Positions 46,239 to 57,816 of a DNA stretch of 64,000 nucleotides are shown here, piece by piece. The notes under the pieces are model-generated. The model ran no database searches. It was not told where the DNA came from and worked only from the letters and a program-made list of their open reading frames with translations. Numbering within the stretch: position 1 is the first letter of the stretch; every line of letters starts with the position of its first letter. Source of the DNA: Lepidurus packardi (lineage: Eukaryota; Arthropoda; Branchiopoda; Notostraca; Triopsidae); NCBI GenBank assembly GCA_023053545.1, contig JAKZAN010000004.1, forward strand, positions 2,356,001-2,420,000, given 5' to 3'. The position numbers were made by a program, and so were the translations under genes.

Positions 46239-46432
46239 ATGGTCGCATGGCTAGGTTCTCTTGTATTAACATCCATTCTTTCCTTTGTGGCATCTGGATT
46301 CTTGAGTACTACGTATCGCACTTACGATGGTTATTCGTTACGAGGAGTACAAATAACCGTACCTCAGTCCATTCGTATGCTGCCTATTTTAGATAGCTAC
46401 TCCACTGACCAGCAGAAAAGTATACCGTCGTA
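46239..46432 (+). CDS. Orphan first exon with signal peptide
   Basis: The frame starts at a good ATG after a TATA-like box and encodes a signal peptide (MVAWLGSLVLTSILSFVASG) and then YRTYDGYSLRGVQITVPQS and MLPILDSYS. The last segment faintly resembles the start of a metallocarboxypeptidase activation peptide; this is a weak guess. A donor-like TA/GTATGT occurs at 46432/46433. No matching downstream exons were found before the next gene at 47783, so the gene is partial, has been truncated, or continues with exons not recognised here. Confidence 0.4.
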
Positions 46433-46433
46433 G

Positions 46434-47688
46434 TATGTACAGTACTCAAACTATTGATCGTTATACGGATTTTATAAATTGACCGATGACATTGCTTTTC
46501 AGTCGTTTATACCAATCATGTCATTTCTAGACCACTACTACGCTTATGTAGGGTTCTGGACACGATAGGCCTTCTAAACTCCCCAATCAATTAAAGGAGC
46601 AGGAACCCCGACTGAAGGACTATTGGTTAAGTTAGGTTAGGACTAGTTAGGTTAGGGGTATGCAGTCTTTAAGTAGGGGTTCATACTCCGTGTGACGTAG
46701 TTATTAATATGGCTTAGGCACCTTTTAATCTCGTTGGCGCTTATCCAATGAACAGAGACTATTTTCGAAATGTTACTGGTCCGTTGAAAGATTAAGGAAC
46801 CGTAGTCCTATTGTCGGAGTCCGTAAGCCTTTATGTGGTGTAGTCCTTCTTTCGAAGGTCCCGAAACATTCTCTGTACGTCCGTCTTGACAAGAGTCGGT
46901 TTCCTTCTTTCCTTTGGTGCCATATAGTACGTACATTTTATATAGAAGAGTGTACAACCAGGATACAACATAACTTGCGTTGAATTATATCCATAAAACT
47001 CCCACGTTTCAGGATTTTCTCGCAATAGTGAAAGTATACCTGGGTTTTTACGAGGCCTTGTACCTGTGCTTACCATTTTTTTCAACTTTTTTTACGTACT
47101 GTTCAACTAAACAAACGGAATCTGTGACGTGTAGAAGTAGCCAAGAAACCGATACTTTCACTTTTGGGTGGAGTTTCAATTAACGATCATAGCAACTCAA
47201 CATGCCAACAAACAACTCGACTTATGAAAACAATATGTTAGGTTGTTACTATATGATGCTAAACTTCTGTCGTATCTACAACCTTCCGTTGCAGGTGCTG
47301 TCTGCTCATAAATTTCATTTTTCATTGTCTTAATAAACTGTCTTGAGAAACTGGATGGGGTATCATGCTCATGGAAAGGTAAAAATCCGAGTATACATCT
47401 GTTAAGAAAGATACAAATCTTGGCCTATCCTTTCGTGCCAGGAAAGTCCCGCGTGGTGGACACCAGTATTTCACACAAACATTTCACAAGGATTATAGGT
47501 ACTGATATACATCATACATGCCAGACCAGGTTTGGTTACGTTGAAGTTGGCTTAGACATGTCGTACTAAAATGAAAATAAGAGATGATTTACATCCCGGG
47601 AAAGATAAATACACAACAACAAAAACAATACTGCAATCTTGTCTTGCACAGCAGTCTTTGTGTATCTAGTTACACTGTGTCGTCTGAC
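46434..47688. other. Repeat-bearing intergenic region
   Basis: 46590-46830 resembles the interior of the MITE at 31859-32132 (CACCTTTTAATCTCGTTGGC and following) and includes TTAGG units near 46631. No gene was recognised up to the next promoter. Confidence 0.45.
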
Positions 47689-47695
47689 TATAAAA
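47689..47695 (+). promoter_or_regulatory. TATA box of cuticle gene D
   Basis: TATAAAA lies 94 bp upstream of the start codon. Confidence 0.7.
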
Positions 47696-47782
47696 ACGAC
47701 TTGAACTTGAAAATGCTACGTACAGTACAGTCGAAATTTTCCCAGACACTTCACTGTTGCCAAGAAGACTTCCGAACCTTCT

Positions 47783-48432
47783 ATGAAGCTCTTAGTAAGT
47801 AAACGTATACATTTTCATGTTAGTGTATACTGAACAGTGTGAAACTGTGTATTTAGATAGTTGCTCTCGTGTTAACGACGGCGCAAGCCACTGAACCGTT
47901 ATTTGAAGTATTGCCAGATACCGTTGCAGAGGAATGGGTAGTAGGTAACGAACTTCTCCCATCACTGATATAGTTATATACTAGCGAGTACATAGTCACC
48001 AAAATTTATTTACTGCATGTATCTGCTCAACAGCTGAATTACCTACTCCGATTCCTATACTCAGCATGAAAAGGGAAGTAAACTCCGATGGAAGCTACGA
48101 GTTCAGGTTTGTGCAATCACTTACCAAGATGGCAGTCAATAATCTGCTCAAATGTACAAAAAAATATTTAAAAAATATATTTAAGTTACATAAGCGGAGA
48201 TGGTACCTCGCGTAAGGAATCAGGAGCTCCTAAACGGATAGGAGACAAAATTGGCCATACTGCGAGAGGCAGTTATTCCTACACTGCCCCTGATGGCACC
48301 GAAATCAGCGTGACATATATTGCCGATGAGTTGGGATTCCGTGCATTCGGTGCTCATATTCCTACAGAGCCACCCAAGCCTGCGTACGTGGTAAAGTTGT
48401 TGGAGAATTTAAGAAAGGCCGGGAAACTTTAA
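47783..48432 (+). CDS. RR-1 cuticle protein D (4 exons)
   Basis: Exons are 47783-47794, 47857-47944, 48034-48106 and 48186-48432, GT-AG with closing phases, giving 139 aa. The first exon encodes only MKLL, which joins IVALVLTTAQA to form the signal peptide. The chitin-binding domain reads NSDGSYEFSYISGDGTSRKE, GSYSYTAPDGTEISVTYIAD and ELGFRAFGAHIPTEPPKP. It lacks the usual ENGF (here ELGF) but keeps the RR-1 pattern. It is more divergent from genes A and B than they are from each other and has two extra introns. AATAAA lies at 48555-48560. Secreted cuticle role inferred. Confidence 0.92.
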
Positions 48433-48560
48433 TCTCACGTGCAATCTTCTTCATGTGTCATTACCTACCTTTTTTCGTTTTGGTGTACCTGTTAAGGGGC
48501 TCAAATTTAGAGCACAATTTTGGCAGTCGCATAAACTTTCTGGCGTTTGCCAATAATAAA

Positions 48561-49437
48561 ATCATACTTTTGTTTACCAACAATAAATCTTATTCAGGAG
48601 TTAATTTGCTTATCTTTAACTAAGTCAACCGTAAGTATATTAATTAACTTAAAGTTCAAGTAAGCTAGGCTGAAATGGTGTCAGTTGGCAGTAAGCCACA
48701 GCTTGTACTCGAAATAGCGTGTTGGATTTCGAAATTCCGTAGTATAAGTCTTGCGTGCGGGTCGTATTTCATCTGTTGTTTCCGTCTTGTTGCCATTGAA
48801 TAAAATTACACCAATTCAGAGAACATGGCAATGTATTGAACTACCACTACATACGCTAATTGTTCAGGTTTGTAATCTATATTGATTTGTAAACTTTTTT
48901 AGTTTCGTTTTTAGTAAATTTATTGTCTGTATTATATTGCATAAAGACGTAAGTTAATTATTGATGGGTACGAGACGAATCAACCCACTTTCAAAACAAC
49001 CCAGGTAAACAAACAGAGTGACAAAACAACCCACTGGTATTTCAATCCAACGGGTCGTGCCATGAAGTCCTAGACAGGACAATTGCAAATCTGTACACCT
49101 ACATTTCAACCTACCTACAGTTTTGTACGAATGGCTCATAGAGTAATAAGTATATAGAGGGAGCGTTGAGGCCTTTCCTTACGGAAAGTTTGTTACCACT
49201 TTCGAGAGCCCCAGATAGCGACCATTTAGAAAATGCACATATTTATATAATATAACGAGTATGTATAGAATAAAAACAAAAAGTCGATACATGAAAAAAG
49301 GCGGGGGAGGTTACAAAAAATGGGTTTTGACATTGCAAGCATATGAATTTCCGACATAGGGATACGGAGGATTGATTTTAGTTCCCGGATTTTGCTGCTT
49401 TAATTCAGCGGGGAAAGTTTCCTTTCTAGAGAAAGTT
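48561..49437. other. Unassigned sequence
   Basis: No gene was recognised in this interval. Confidence 0.4.
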
Positions 49438-49445
49438 CTCGAAAG

Positions 49446-50233
49446 CACAGTATAAAGGTTTCACAGTATGGTAACTGGGGGTATCTTCCAATGTAAAGGG
49501 ATTAACACGATTATTCTCGGTCTCAAGAGGATGTGGGGGTAACAAGGAACATAGGAGGGATGGATTCACAGACTTGCCCGTCCTACCCCAGAAGTAGGCA
49601 TTCCAAATCTACTAGAAAAGGGGTTCGAGAAGAGAAGAAAACATTCAGAAAACGGGGGACTGGTGACCTTTCTCTCGGGCACTCTAGGGAGTTTTGGGCT
49701 GACGTAGGGTCCTACCCGGCAACGCGCGCATTTGAAAGTGTTAAGAAAAATACTAAACTTGCAAAAGTTAGTAACATTTAGGAATAGTTGTAAAGTACCA
49801 ATGTAATGGATAACTCGTATATAGACATAAATAGTCATAACAACACATATAGACATTAATATACATGGGTATTTTATAGTATATGGGGTTAAACCTGTAT
49901 ACTATAAAACACCTATGTATGGGTTGCAAAATAGACTGCCTCCTCGAGGTGCAACCTGGGTAACGCGAAATAGTCTATAATGTGTATACGTGTTGTGCTT
50001 TGACCTAGTTAATTCATCTTTTATTTTAAGCTCACATAGTTTAAAGCAATAGATTTAAATTACGCGCTTTGTAAACCGTCGTGACCTTTTTTGAACTGTA
50101 CTGGGTTTGCGAATGTACCCTTTCATTTTCTGGCCTTTTACCTGAATATTACTCGGGGGACCGAGAAGGTCGTCAGAAAACCTTAACATTGGAAGATAGC
50201 CCTGTTAGCATACTGTGAAACCTCTATACTGTG
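49446..50233. mobile_element. CACAGTATA-type DNA transposon, perfect 8-bp target duplication
   Basis: A 788-bp element bounded by CTCGAAAG at 49438-49445 and again at 50234-50241. Inverted ends of about 75 bp start CACAGTATAAAGGTTTCACA on the left and, reversed, CACAGTATAGAGGTTTCACA on the right. They continue through GTATCTTCCAATGT..AAGG and TCTCGGTC. The interior has no convincing transposase; the plus frame 49533-49781 has no family features. The 8-bp duplication points to the hAT or P-type superfamilies. It is non-autonomous. Confidence 0.9.
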
Positions 50234-50241
50234 CTCGAAAG

Positions 50242-50490
50242 AATGTCAAGTGGAGCACGTACTAAACAGGACAATAATAAAATAACAAGTAAATCCTTAA
50301 ACTGAATGTATGGCATTTCCCTGATCAGAACAGCCGTTTCCAACGTGAATTGCGCCTATGTCGTGATACATAATTAGTTCAGTATTACTAATGCCATTAG
50401 CCCAGATATTACAAGTTCTGACTTGTAAAAAAATTGAATTTTACATCAGATATAAACTGAAATTATAATATTTGATTAAGCGCAACGATA
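50242..50490. other. Unassigned spacer
   Basis: Short non-coding spacer between two transposons. Confidence 0.4.
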
Positions 50491-50991
50491 CAGCGACGGC
50501 GGAACTGGGGGGGCAGAGGGGGCAGCTGCCCCCTAAAAGTTTCCAAGGGGGGGGGGGGGTGGGGCAAAGGTATGATTTTGCCCCCCTGGAAAAGTGCTTA
50601 AAATTGCACATCAACACATGTCAGCAGCTCAGCACAAGGACCTTGGCCCAGCACTCTAAAATATTGGTAAATGTTCAACTTTTCTTTCCTCGCTCAGGGG
50701 GCTGGGATCTTCTGACAAAAAAATCTCCTCACCTCACCTTACTCATGCAGTCACTACACATCTGCAGCACAACCCCCTAATCCTTTCCATGTGCACAATC
50801 ACTCGTACACACGCACTCGTACCACTCCTTATAGAGCCCCGGTGACCCAGTCAGATGGACAGAAGGAGAAGCTTGCAGCGGGCTTTAAAACCAACTGCAG
50901 TTCGACGTATATCCAACCACAGGATTGGCTTATATATTTATGTGAGACAACCTGCCCCCACCCCTCATGATGACTGCTCTTTCCTTGCTAC

Positions 50992-51546
50992 TAGGGTTAC
51001 CATCCGTCCTTAAATGATAAGGACAGTACTTAAATTTGGTATGCCCGTCCTTAAGGGTGTTTGTCCTTAAATATGTCCTTAAATGGGAGTTGCTGCTAAA
51101 TTCGTAGACATTTCGTCATAATAAAAGGACTAAAACATCAATAATACATGCCGGCCGCATGCAGTTTCAAGTTCTGTTTAAAAATGGCTAGCCGTTCGGC
51201 ATAGCGGGCCGTGGACAACGGCTATAGCCGTCAAAGTCAAACACACGCTGCTGAAGGGTAATGCAACTGTCATTTCCTATTGGCTAATGGTAAGTGGCTA
51301 GTGACGACACAAGTATACGGCGTATACGTGTGTAATGTATACGTGCGTATACTATACGCACTCGTGTGTAATCATTTGTGTGTTGCTGGCTGCTCTGAGA
51401 CATTGCACGGCTCTCCACAGTCTTCAGTTACCATACTTAGGAGGTGTCTTGACTAAGTAAGTATGTATAATTAATGGAATTATTATGTGTCCTTAAAAAT
51501 TTCCTAAGTAGTCCTTAAATTTTATACGCGTGAGATGGTAACCCTA
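50992..51546. mobile_element. TAGGGTTACCAT-ended MITE nested in the hAT-like element
   Basis: A 555-bp unit with ends TAGGGTTACCAT and ATGGTAACCCTA. CTTGCTAC is duplicated at 50984-50991 and 51547-51554. Near both ends the motif GTCCTTAAAT recurs in the expected inverted layout. The interior includes a GTATAC-rich segment near 51310-51350. It is a hAT-type non-autonomous element. Confidence 0.9.
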
Positions 51547-51557
51547 CTTGCTACGCA

Positions 51558-51590
51558 GTATGTGAGTGTGTGTGTGTGTGTGTGTCTGTT
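51558..51590 (+). repeat. TG/GT microsatellite
   Basis: GTGAGTGTGTGTGTGTGTGT and following, about 30 bp of TG repeats just after the nested MITE. Confidence 0.9.
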
Positions 51591-51688
51591 TGAGTGTGCG
51601 TTGTGCGATACAGGAATCAACAGAAGACTCAAATCTCTTTAGTCTATTGTGTCCTTTGTATGTTTCTAACACTTTGGAATTGCATAGC

Positions 51689-52291
51689 ATGCCTCCACCT
51701 CCTGGAAAACGCCCACGACCGAATCTCCTTAGCTATTTTAGTGGAATAACTTCCGACTCACCGCTGCCCACAAAAACAACATTACCGCTACCGGAATCTT
51801 CAGCATCTTCCAGTCAATCCATTGATCAATATACTGGCTCGAATGGCTCAGAGAGGGTTGTGGATTTAACAAATTTTCAGGTATGTAATGTAACAGAATG
51901 GTTCAACCTGTTCAAAATTTATTTTATTCAGTTGGGCTATTATATATCTCATGGCCATAGGAACAGAATATTCGTATCATGTTTATGTTTTCAGAAAGAA
52001 GACACGGTTCCTCAAAAAGTCCCTAGCTCACTACAGTTGCCACTGGACACATTCCCATGCCAGCCCCTGCAGTACAAGTATCCCGCCACTGATGGGCGCC
52101 GTTTCAATGAAGCCTGGTTCAAGGATTTCCCGTTTTTGCACTATGACAAAGTTCAGGACAAGGTGTACTGCTTCACATGTTGTTGCAGCTTGAAAAAAGG
52201 ATTAATCTCTATGGATGATGTAAAAGAAAAGGTGTTCTTCACCGGGTTTTCCAATTGGAAAAAGGGAATCGAAAAGTTCAGGACCCACTAA
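51689..52291 (+). pseudogene. Truncated hAT-type TTF zinc-finger protein
   Basis: Exons are 51689-51880 and 51995-52291, phase 0, 162 aa. A Pro-rich start (MPPPPGKRPRPNLLSYFSG) and Ser-rich linker lead to a TTF-type finger region: RRFNEAWFKDFPFLHYDKVQ, DKVYCFTCC, then FTGFSNWKKGIEKFRTH. This is the N-terminal region of ZMYM1-like/DUF4371 hAT transposases. The frame stops soon after, and the catalytic and dimerisation parts are absent from the 255 bp remaining in the element. Confidence 0.8.
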
Positions 52292-52638
52292 AAAACACTA
52301 TGTCACACTAAAAAAGTGTGACATTATGCGTGAGTTTGTTGACAGGAATCCAGAGAGACGACGTACATTGGAGCAGCAAAAATAAATATCATGTGTTTCA
52401 GGATAACTTGGAAAAAAGCTTTAAATCGGGTATGAAACGTGTTCTCAAACATGGAAATTTGATAAGGAAATAATGGAAATAATGATAAGGGTTTCAACAG
52501 TAATGGCCACTGCCCCCCCTGAGAAACACTCGTTCCGCCGTCACTGTACAATTGTTATTCTCTTTAGGTATTCAACTAGTCCTTGCAACAGTTGCAGTAA
52601 AACAGTTTCTTGGCCATGATGATGACATTAATATTAAT

Positions 52639-53627
52639 CTAGTCATTTCTTTTATTTTTTTGTTTCTTTTCCTTAATACTTTGGGAGTCGTCACGCAATA
52701 CTCCGACAATAGCGTTGGTTGCTGCCATGATTTCATCGTGCCTCTTCTGCTTCTTTTCTTCTTTCTGCATATCTCTTTCTTCTCTTCTATTTAGTAACTG
52801 CGATCTCTCTTCGTGCGACTGTTCCAGGATTTCCATTATTTTCTCCGGCTTTGATGCCTTGGACGGTTTGATTTTTTTAAGTGGTCGTGACGAACCAGTC
52901 TCTAACGGGTCGTCCATATGATCAAACTCGTTTTCAAAACCTATACCTTAAGAGAATAAGATTTCACTGAACAATACACGAAAACTTACATGCGTTGCTC
53001 GTTGATGTTCCGGGCAAATTTCGTCTTTGTTCACTCGGATTCTGTTCCTCTTTTAGAGAGTCACCGAGGTGAATGTTGTGTCCCTCTCCTAACGAAGACA
53101 TTTTCATAATTGAATTTCATTACTATTATAATGATTAATTACCATTTATATCCTGAATTTCCTCTATATACGGTGGAGTATTCAGTAGTACGTCAGCTCC
53201 ACTTCCGGTCTTCTCAGATTCTTTGACGTAAGTTTTGTACGCCTTCATTATATTTTGCCATTTTTGGTCGACGTTCAATACAGGATTTTCTCTGAGGTAA
53301 TACCCAGCCTCGGCCAGTGAATTTGATATAATTGTCCAGGTATGCTTTTTTCTGGTCTTGTTATCGCTCAAAGCTGACCAATGTTTTTTTTACAAGACCT
53401 AATAAGGCAGTTAGCTTTGGCGAAGAAATTTTGTTACAAAAATTACTTAATAATAACCGCGTCGCCTTATCGTCTAGCACTTTACTCGTTGCGCTTTTCT
53501 TTCCTATCCATATTGGCTTCTTTTCTTCTTCAACAAGGTTTGTAAGTTGACTCTGATGATTGTTAGAATTCTCGGTCAGGACAAAGTTTTTTTCAACTTC
53601 CACAATTTCGTACTTGTAGCTTTCCAT
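52639..53627 (-). pseudogene. Myb/SANT-like (trihelix) DNA-binding protein gene, frameshifted
   Basis: Minus-strand exons are 53627-53143, 53088-52990 and 52946-52639. A Myb/SANT-like domain spans LDDKATRLLLSNFCNK and, in another frame, KHTWTIISNSLAEAG and QKWQNIMKAYKTYVK. The frame changes near 53361-53395, beside a run of eight T (plus strand), consistent with a small indel. Downstream exons join in phase and end in a Lys/Glu-rich coiled tail (SHEERSQLLNRREERDMQ, KRHDEIMAATNAIVGVL). Such genes occur both in host genomes and as partners of Harbinger-type transposons; here it abuts transposons. It may be intact in other haplotypes. Confidence 0.7.
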
Positions 53628-54259
53628 ACCCACACAACGCCCGAATCCTGAGAAAACAGAGAAAGGGGGAAAAATTCGTTAGTTTAAAATTAATTCGCTT
53701 ACCAATAATAGACATTGATTTGCTTAAACATACCTATAAAATTTCTTGGTAGCTTTCGATTCGCAATTTTTTGGGACTGTTTCACTTGTAGTCCTACAAC
53801 TGTACTGTAATATTAACAACAGTGGATTGGTTTTAAGTATGCAAAGTCAAGGTCAATTTTAATCGAAGTCACTTCACTAGGGAAATTGCAATGGTGACGG
53901 AAAAGGGAGACTGAAGTGCTTTCGGTTTGCATTCCAATCTCACAGAAAGGAAACACAAAGCACAAGAAAATAAATTAAAAAGAGTGATTTATTCTTCCTG
54001 GAATGACCAATTGTATTGCAAAACACTCCCGAAACAAATGAAGTTCTTCATTGTTCGTATTTGCTACTCACTTTACAGGGATTACAGTAAAATAAATTTA
54101 TTGCAGATTTATACACGATTTAAACAAGAAATAAAAATGGGAAAACACACAAGAAACATGATACAAAACCCAATGTTTACAAACAATGGTAATGGGAGGG
54201 CTTTTGGGGACTTCCTTAGGGACTTAAGGCCTCATAGGCACCTCATAGGCACCCAGTGG
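53628..54259. other. Unassigned sequence
   Basis: No gene was recognised. It is the upstream side of the Myb/SANT-like gene. The plus frame 53927-54268 has no family features. Confidence 0.4.
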
Positions 54260-55421
54260 CAGCCCTGAGAGGCCAAAACTCAAGAACACTAAATTGGGGC
54301 TTTGGAAACGCAAGAAGTGCACAAATGTGTACATATGTTGACTGTGCACAAATGTGTACATATGTTCACTTATGTGCAGATATGTACAGTTTTTGCTACA
54401 TACTGTCGCTTCGTGGCACATCGGGTCACATCGTGCTACATCCTGCTACATCGGGTCACATCGTGCTACATCCTGCCACATCATGCCACATCATGCCAGT
54501 TGTTGTCGCGTACAAGGCCCATCCATAAAGCCCTCTCTCAGACCTGGGGGCGGGACCACCCTTGTATACAAAATGTAAGGTATAGGTTCTGCGCTACACG
54601 TGTCCCCCTGAAACGAGTGCCCCCACTCGGCTGTTGGCTGTAACTAAACATGAATGTCCGAGGCCCAGAAAGACTTATTTAAGTTGTCCAAACCGTCAAT
54701 AGGCTGTGCTTACGAATGCCACTTCGAAATAATACAAATGGATTTATTCGTCATTAGTTGAAGCAAATGTATTTTGTCTTGGGTACAGATATGTACCCAT
54801 GATTTTGATAGCGATCTGATAATCTCAATGATCTGTTAAAAAAAAGAAATACACTGCTATTTTTCTCGAAGATTTTATTACCGAAATTGGAAACTTCGAG
54901 CATTTCTTGTCGGTATAGCTATAGGCTCTACTCATTTTTACAGTTTAACTTCTTATTTAGTTATTTTTAGCCCATCGCTTGTAGACAAGCTGCTTTTTTA
55001 TGTATTTACAAGCACTATTTATTACTGCTGAAAAGGTAAAATTCATGTTTAGTTACAGCCAACAGCCGAGTGGGGGCACTCGTTTCAGTGGGACACGTGT
55101 AGCGCAGAACCTATACCTTACATTCTGTATACAAGGGTGGTCCCGCCCCCAGGTCTGAGAGAGGGCTTTATGGGTGGGCCTTGTACGCGACAACAACTGG
55201 CATGATGTGGCAGGATGTAGCAGGATGTAGCACGATGTGACCCGATGTAGCAGGATGTAGCACGATGTGACCCGATGTGCCACGAAGCGACAGTATGTAG
55301 CAAAAACTGTACATATCTGCACATAAGTGCACATAAGTCAACATATGTACACATTTGTGCACTTCTTGCGTTTCCAAAGCCCCAATTTAGTGTTCTTGAG
55401 TTTTGGCCTCTCAGGGCTTCC
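54260..55421. repeat. Long inverted repeat with minisatellite arms
   Basis: The left arm (54260-54655) and right arm (55041-55421) are near-identical inverted copies around a 385-bp spacer. Each arm starts GCCCTGAGAGGCCAAAACTC, then contains short tandem units (ACAAATGTGTACATATGTTG; CATCGGGTCACATCGTGCTA) and ends ACTCGGCTGTTGGCTGTAAC. The arms differ mainly in number of tandem units. CAGTGGCA occurs just outside the left arm and just beyond the right one. A further copy of the terminal CCTCTCAGGGCTTCCATA lies at about 55500-55525. Open frames in the arms are repeat artefacts. Confidence 0.85.
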
Positions 55422-55654
55422 ATACAGTGGCATTTTAGTTATTTTAGTTCTTGTTAGTTATTTTAGTTCTAATTTTATATTTAGTTCTTGAGTTTTTGCC
55501 TCTCAGGGCTTCCATACCAGTAGAACTAAATGCGTTCTTTGCATGAAATGGGAAGCCATCCAGTTGAGCGGTTCACGTGAAAATGACAGTCGGGCTCTAC
55601 TCGGTTCACAATAAAATGAAGGTTCACCCTAAACGGAAAACCCGTTGTCCAGTT

Positions 55655-56399
55655 CAGTTGACGATAAAATGTGCCTCAGGTAGATTTGTAAGGACGCGAA
55701 TCTCCAGAGACACAGATACTTTGGTTGTCGATGGAGGCGATTAGCTGAAGTAACAACCCAGGTCTCACTGATCAAGCTACCTCCGCATTGATACTTATCA
55801 TCTATGAACAAAAAGGCTTGCCAAGGCCATTCTATGTCACTTGCAGGTTAGCCTCCCAGCCTTCAACTCTGTGAATACACGAATAAATCAGCAAATAGCT
55901 ATACCACGATTGAAAAGCAATTATGCTTAACAGGTCCTTTAACTCCGCAGCAACAAGTTGTAGATGGAGCAGGGGTGGGATTGATAGTACTGCTACACAA
56001 GAACTGTCTCATGTACGAGGTCATCCGGCTCAAAGCTTAAAGCAAAAAAGTTCTTTTTTCATTTATCGGCAAAAGCTAGACATGGTTCTTGGAAATCTAA
56101 ACGAATTAAAGGCTTACGCGAGAGTACTTTGACCACGGACACTAGCTTCCTTTGGAGACTGATGCTACGACTTCTTCCAGTTCTCAATTAAGTTGAAAAC
56201 AAGGAAAATTATTGCAAATAAGTAGTAAAGGGCAGTTGACTATCGAATAAGTTACGCTCAGGTGGGAGAGGAGGATCTGAAGTAACTCGGGTGGTACCGC
56301 CACTAGTCCGATACCATCAGTGTTGTTGTCTTTTGCCGCGGAGGCCAGAACTACCAACACTGCAAGGGCTACCAAGACCCACAATAATTTGGAATGCAT
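55655..56399 (-). pseudogene. Trypsin-family gene copy, 5' half only
   Basis: Minus-strand exons 1-4 align with the 63-kb gene. Exon 1 is at 56399-56256 ([20 protein letters not shown]). Exon 2 is at about 56180-56115 with a 1-base deletion. Exon 3 is at about 56037-55934 with a damaged donor (GTTAAG). Exon 4 is at about 55870-55655, where the catalytic TAAHC region reads TSANRL, so the His and Cys are gone. Exons 5-7 with Asp and Ser are absent. The TATA box position has decayed to CTAAAAAT. Not expected to give a protease. Confidence 0.9.
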
Positions 56400-57816
56400 T
56401 GCTTCGAACTTCACTGCTGCTGACTAAAGAGCCCTTTTTCCCTATGGGGCCATTTTTAGGAAGAAGCAAGACTATTTTGAAAGAGTTGTTTTAAGTGGCT
56501 TTCGTTGTTCGTTGACATGGATATTTTTCTGCGAAGTTTATTTGCCCTCTGTGGTATTGTGAATTATAGAGTCGTTTTTGTTCCTGATACCGCAGTCCCC
56601 GTACCATCATAGACATTTACAAGAAAAGCTCCATTTTGGAAAAAGACAGATCTGGTTAGATAGGTTAAGACGGATGGGTCTTACTGCATTATAAATCCTT
56701 AATCACTCACTTGTAAAAACTAAAAAGAATCTATATCTAGTGTTGTTTTAAGGATGTGTATAATTCCGAAGTGCTGGGACTGGGATGTAGCAGACGACCC
56801 GCTGCTCAGTAGTTTCCTTTCGTTCTCTCGTTTTCAATAGACAATAGCGTCCTAAAACCGTTTTATTCTTTATTAGCGTGACGGAGTTTCAAGGACGACT
56901 ACGTAACTTTGCTACTGAGCCATCCCAATAAAAACATTACGCACACAGGTGTCTTCTATTGCATAATAAAATAAATCCTTGTTGGAGTTGTTGCCATTAA
57001 TTTCCGGTTGATATGGGCTTTGGATTATTTCTTTAGACCAAATATCATAGAACATACTTTATCCAAGTAGTAGCGTTATTTTTTGTAAAAGGTGAATTCC
57101 TAAACTTAACTAACTCATCCAAACTTCTGAAGTCTCGCAATAATCGCGAGTGATTTCCCAAATTTTCTGATGTGTAAACTCGTACTGTAATTTTCATTGG
57201 CTGACATCCAATTCCGTAAATGTAATTATTATAATAGATGTATATTCCGTAATTATAACTGTACGGGTCACACATTATTGTACAATATTCATAACTATAC
57301 ATTACAACAATGTACTACAATTATTTTAACGAAACATACTGTGTGATTGTTCAATTCTTTACCATATTCCTTTCTAAATTCTTATTCTAATGACTCTTGA
57401 GAATTTTTCCTAGTTAATTACAGAATTTTGAAAATAACAAAAATTAATGCAATACTAACTATGTATTCTATTAAATTCTTTACCAAGTACTGAAGCAAAA
57501 ACGAAACAATATGACTGGGTCTATCATTTTGAAAAACCCGCTTCAACTGTGATCAAGGACATTAGAGACTGATTTCCTTTTTGGTTTGAATAATTCCCAA
57601 TTGTATTATCCCATTGTTTAACCCAACCGTTTAGTGCAATTATATTTCTGTAGTTGAATCACTCAGGTCGATTGATTCACAACGTCTGCTGTGGTCTTCC
57701 AAATTCTGTATACATTTGTCGCCTCAGTTAGATTGCACTTATTTATTGCAAAATGTCTGGCCTGTAAAAGTTCGGAAAAGATTTTCTTGAAATTTAAAAA
57801 ACCACGACTAGTTTTC
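56400..57816. other. Unassigned intergenic region
   Basis: No gene was recognised. AATAAATA (minus sense) at about 57737-57744 is a likely polyadenylation signal for the 58-kb gene. Confidence 0.45.

Larger units (their letters stand above)
50491..52546 (+). mobile_element. hAT-like element (deleted)
   Basis: The ends CAGCGACGGCGGAAC (50491) and GTTCCGCCGTCACTG (to 52546) form a near-perfect inverted repeat followed internally by G-rich (left) and C-rich (right) tracts. The flanking octamers CAACGATA and TACAATTG do not match. It contains a zinc-finger frame (51689-52291), but only a short piece of the hAT family protein; the transposase core is missing. A second element is inserted at 50992-51546. 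Confidence 0.75.

Noticed and set aside
52552..52921. Hydrophobic plus-strand frames
   Set aside because: They are antisense of the Lys/Glu-rich tail of the Myb/SANT-like gene, which produces Leu/Phe/Ser-rich translations.
54400..54500. CRISPR-like spaced repeats (CATCGGGTCACATCGTGCTA units)
   Set aside because: Eukaryotic context, contiguous units without unique spacers, and no cas genes. It is a minisatellite.
54256..55423. Several overlapping 70-113 codon frames rich in Cys, His, Tyr and Thr
   Set aside because: They are translations of the tandem repeat units in the inverted-repeat arms; the same frames appear in mirrored copies.
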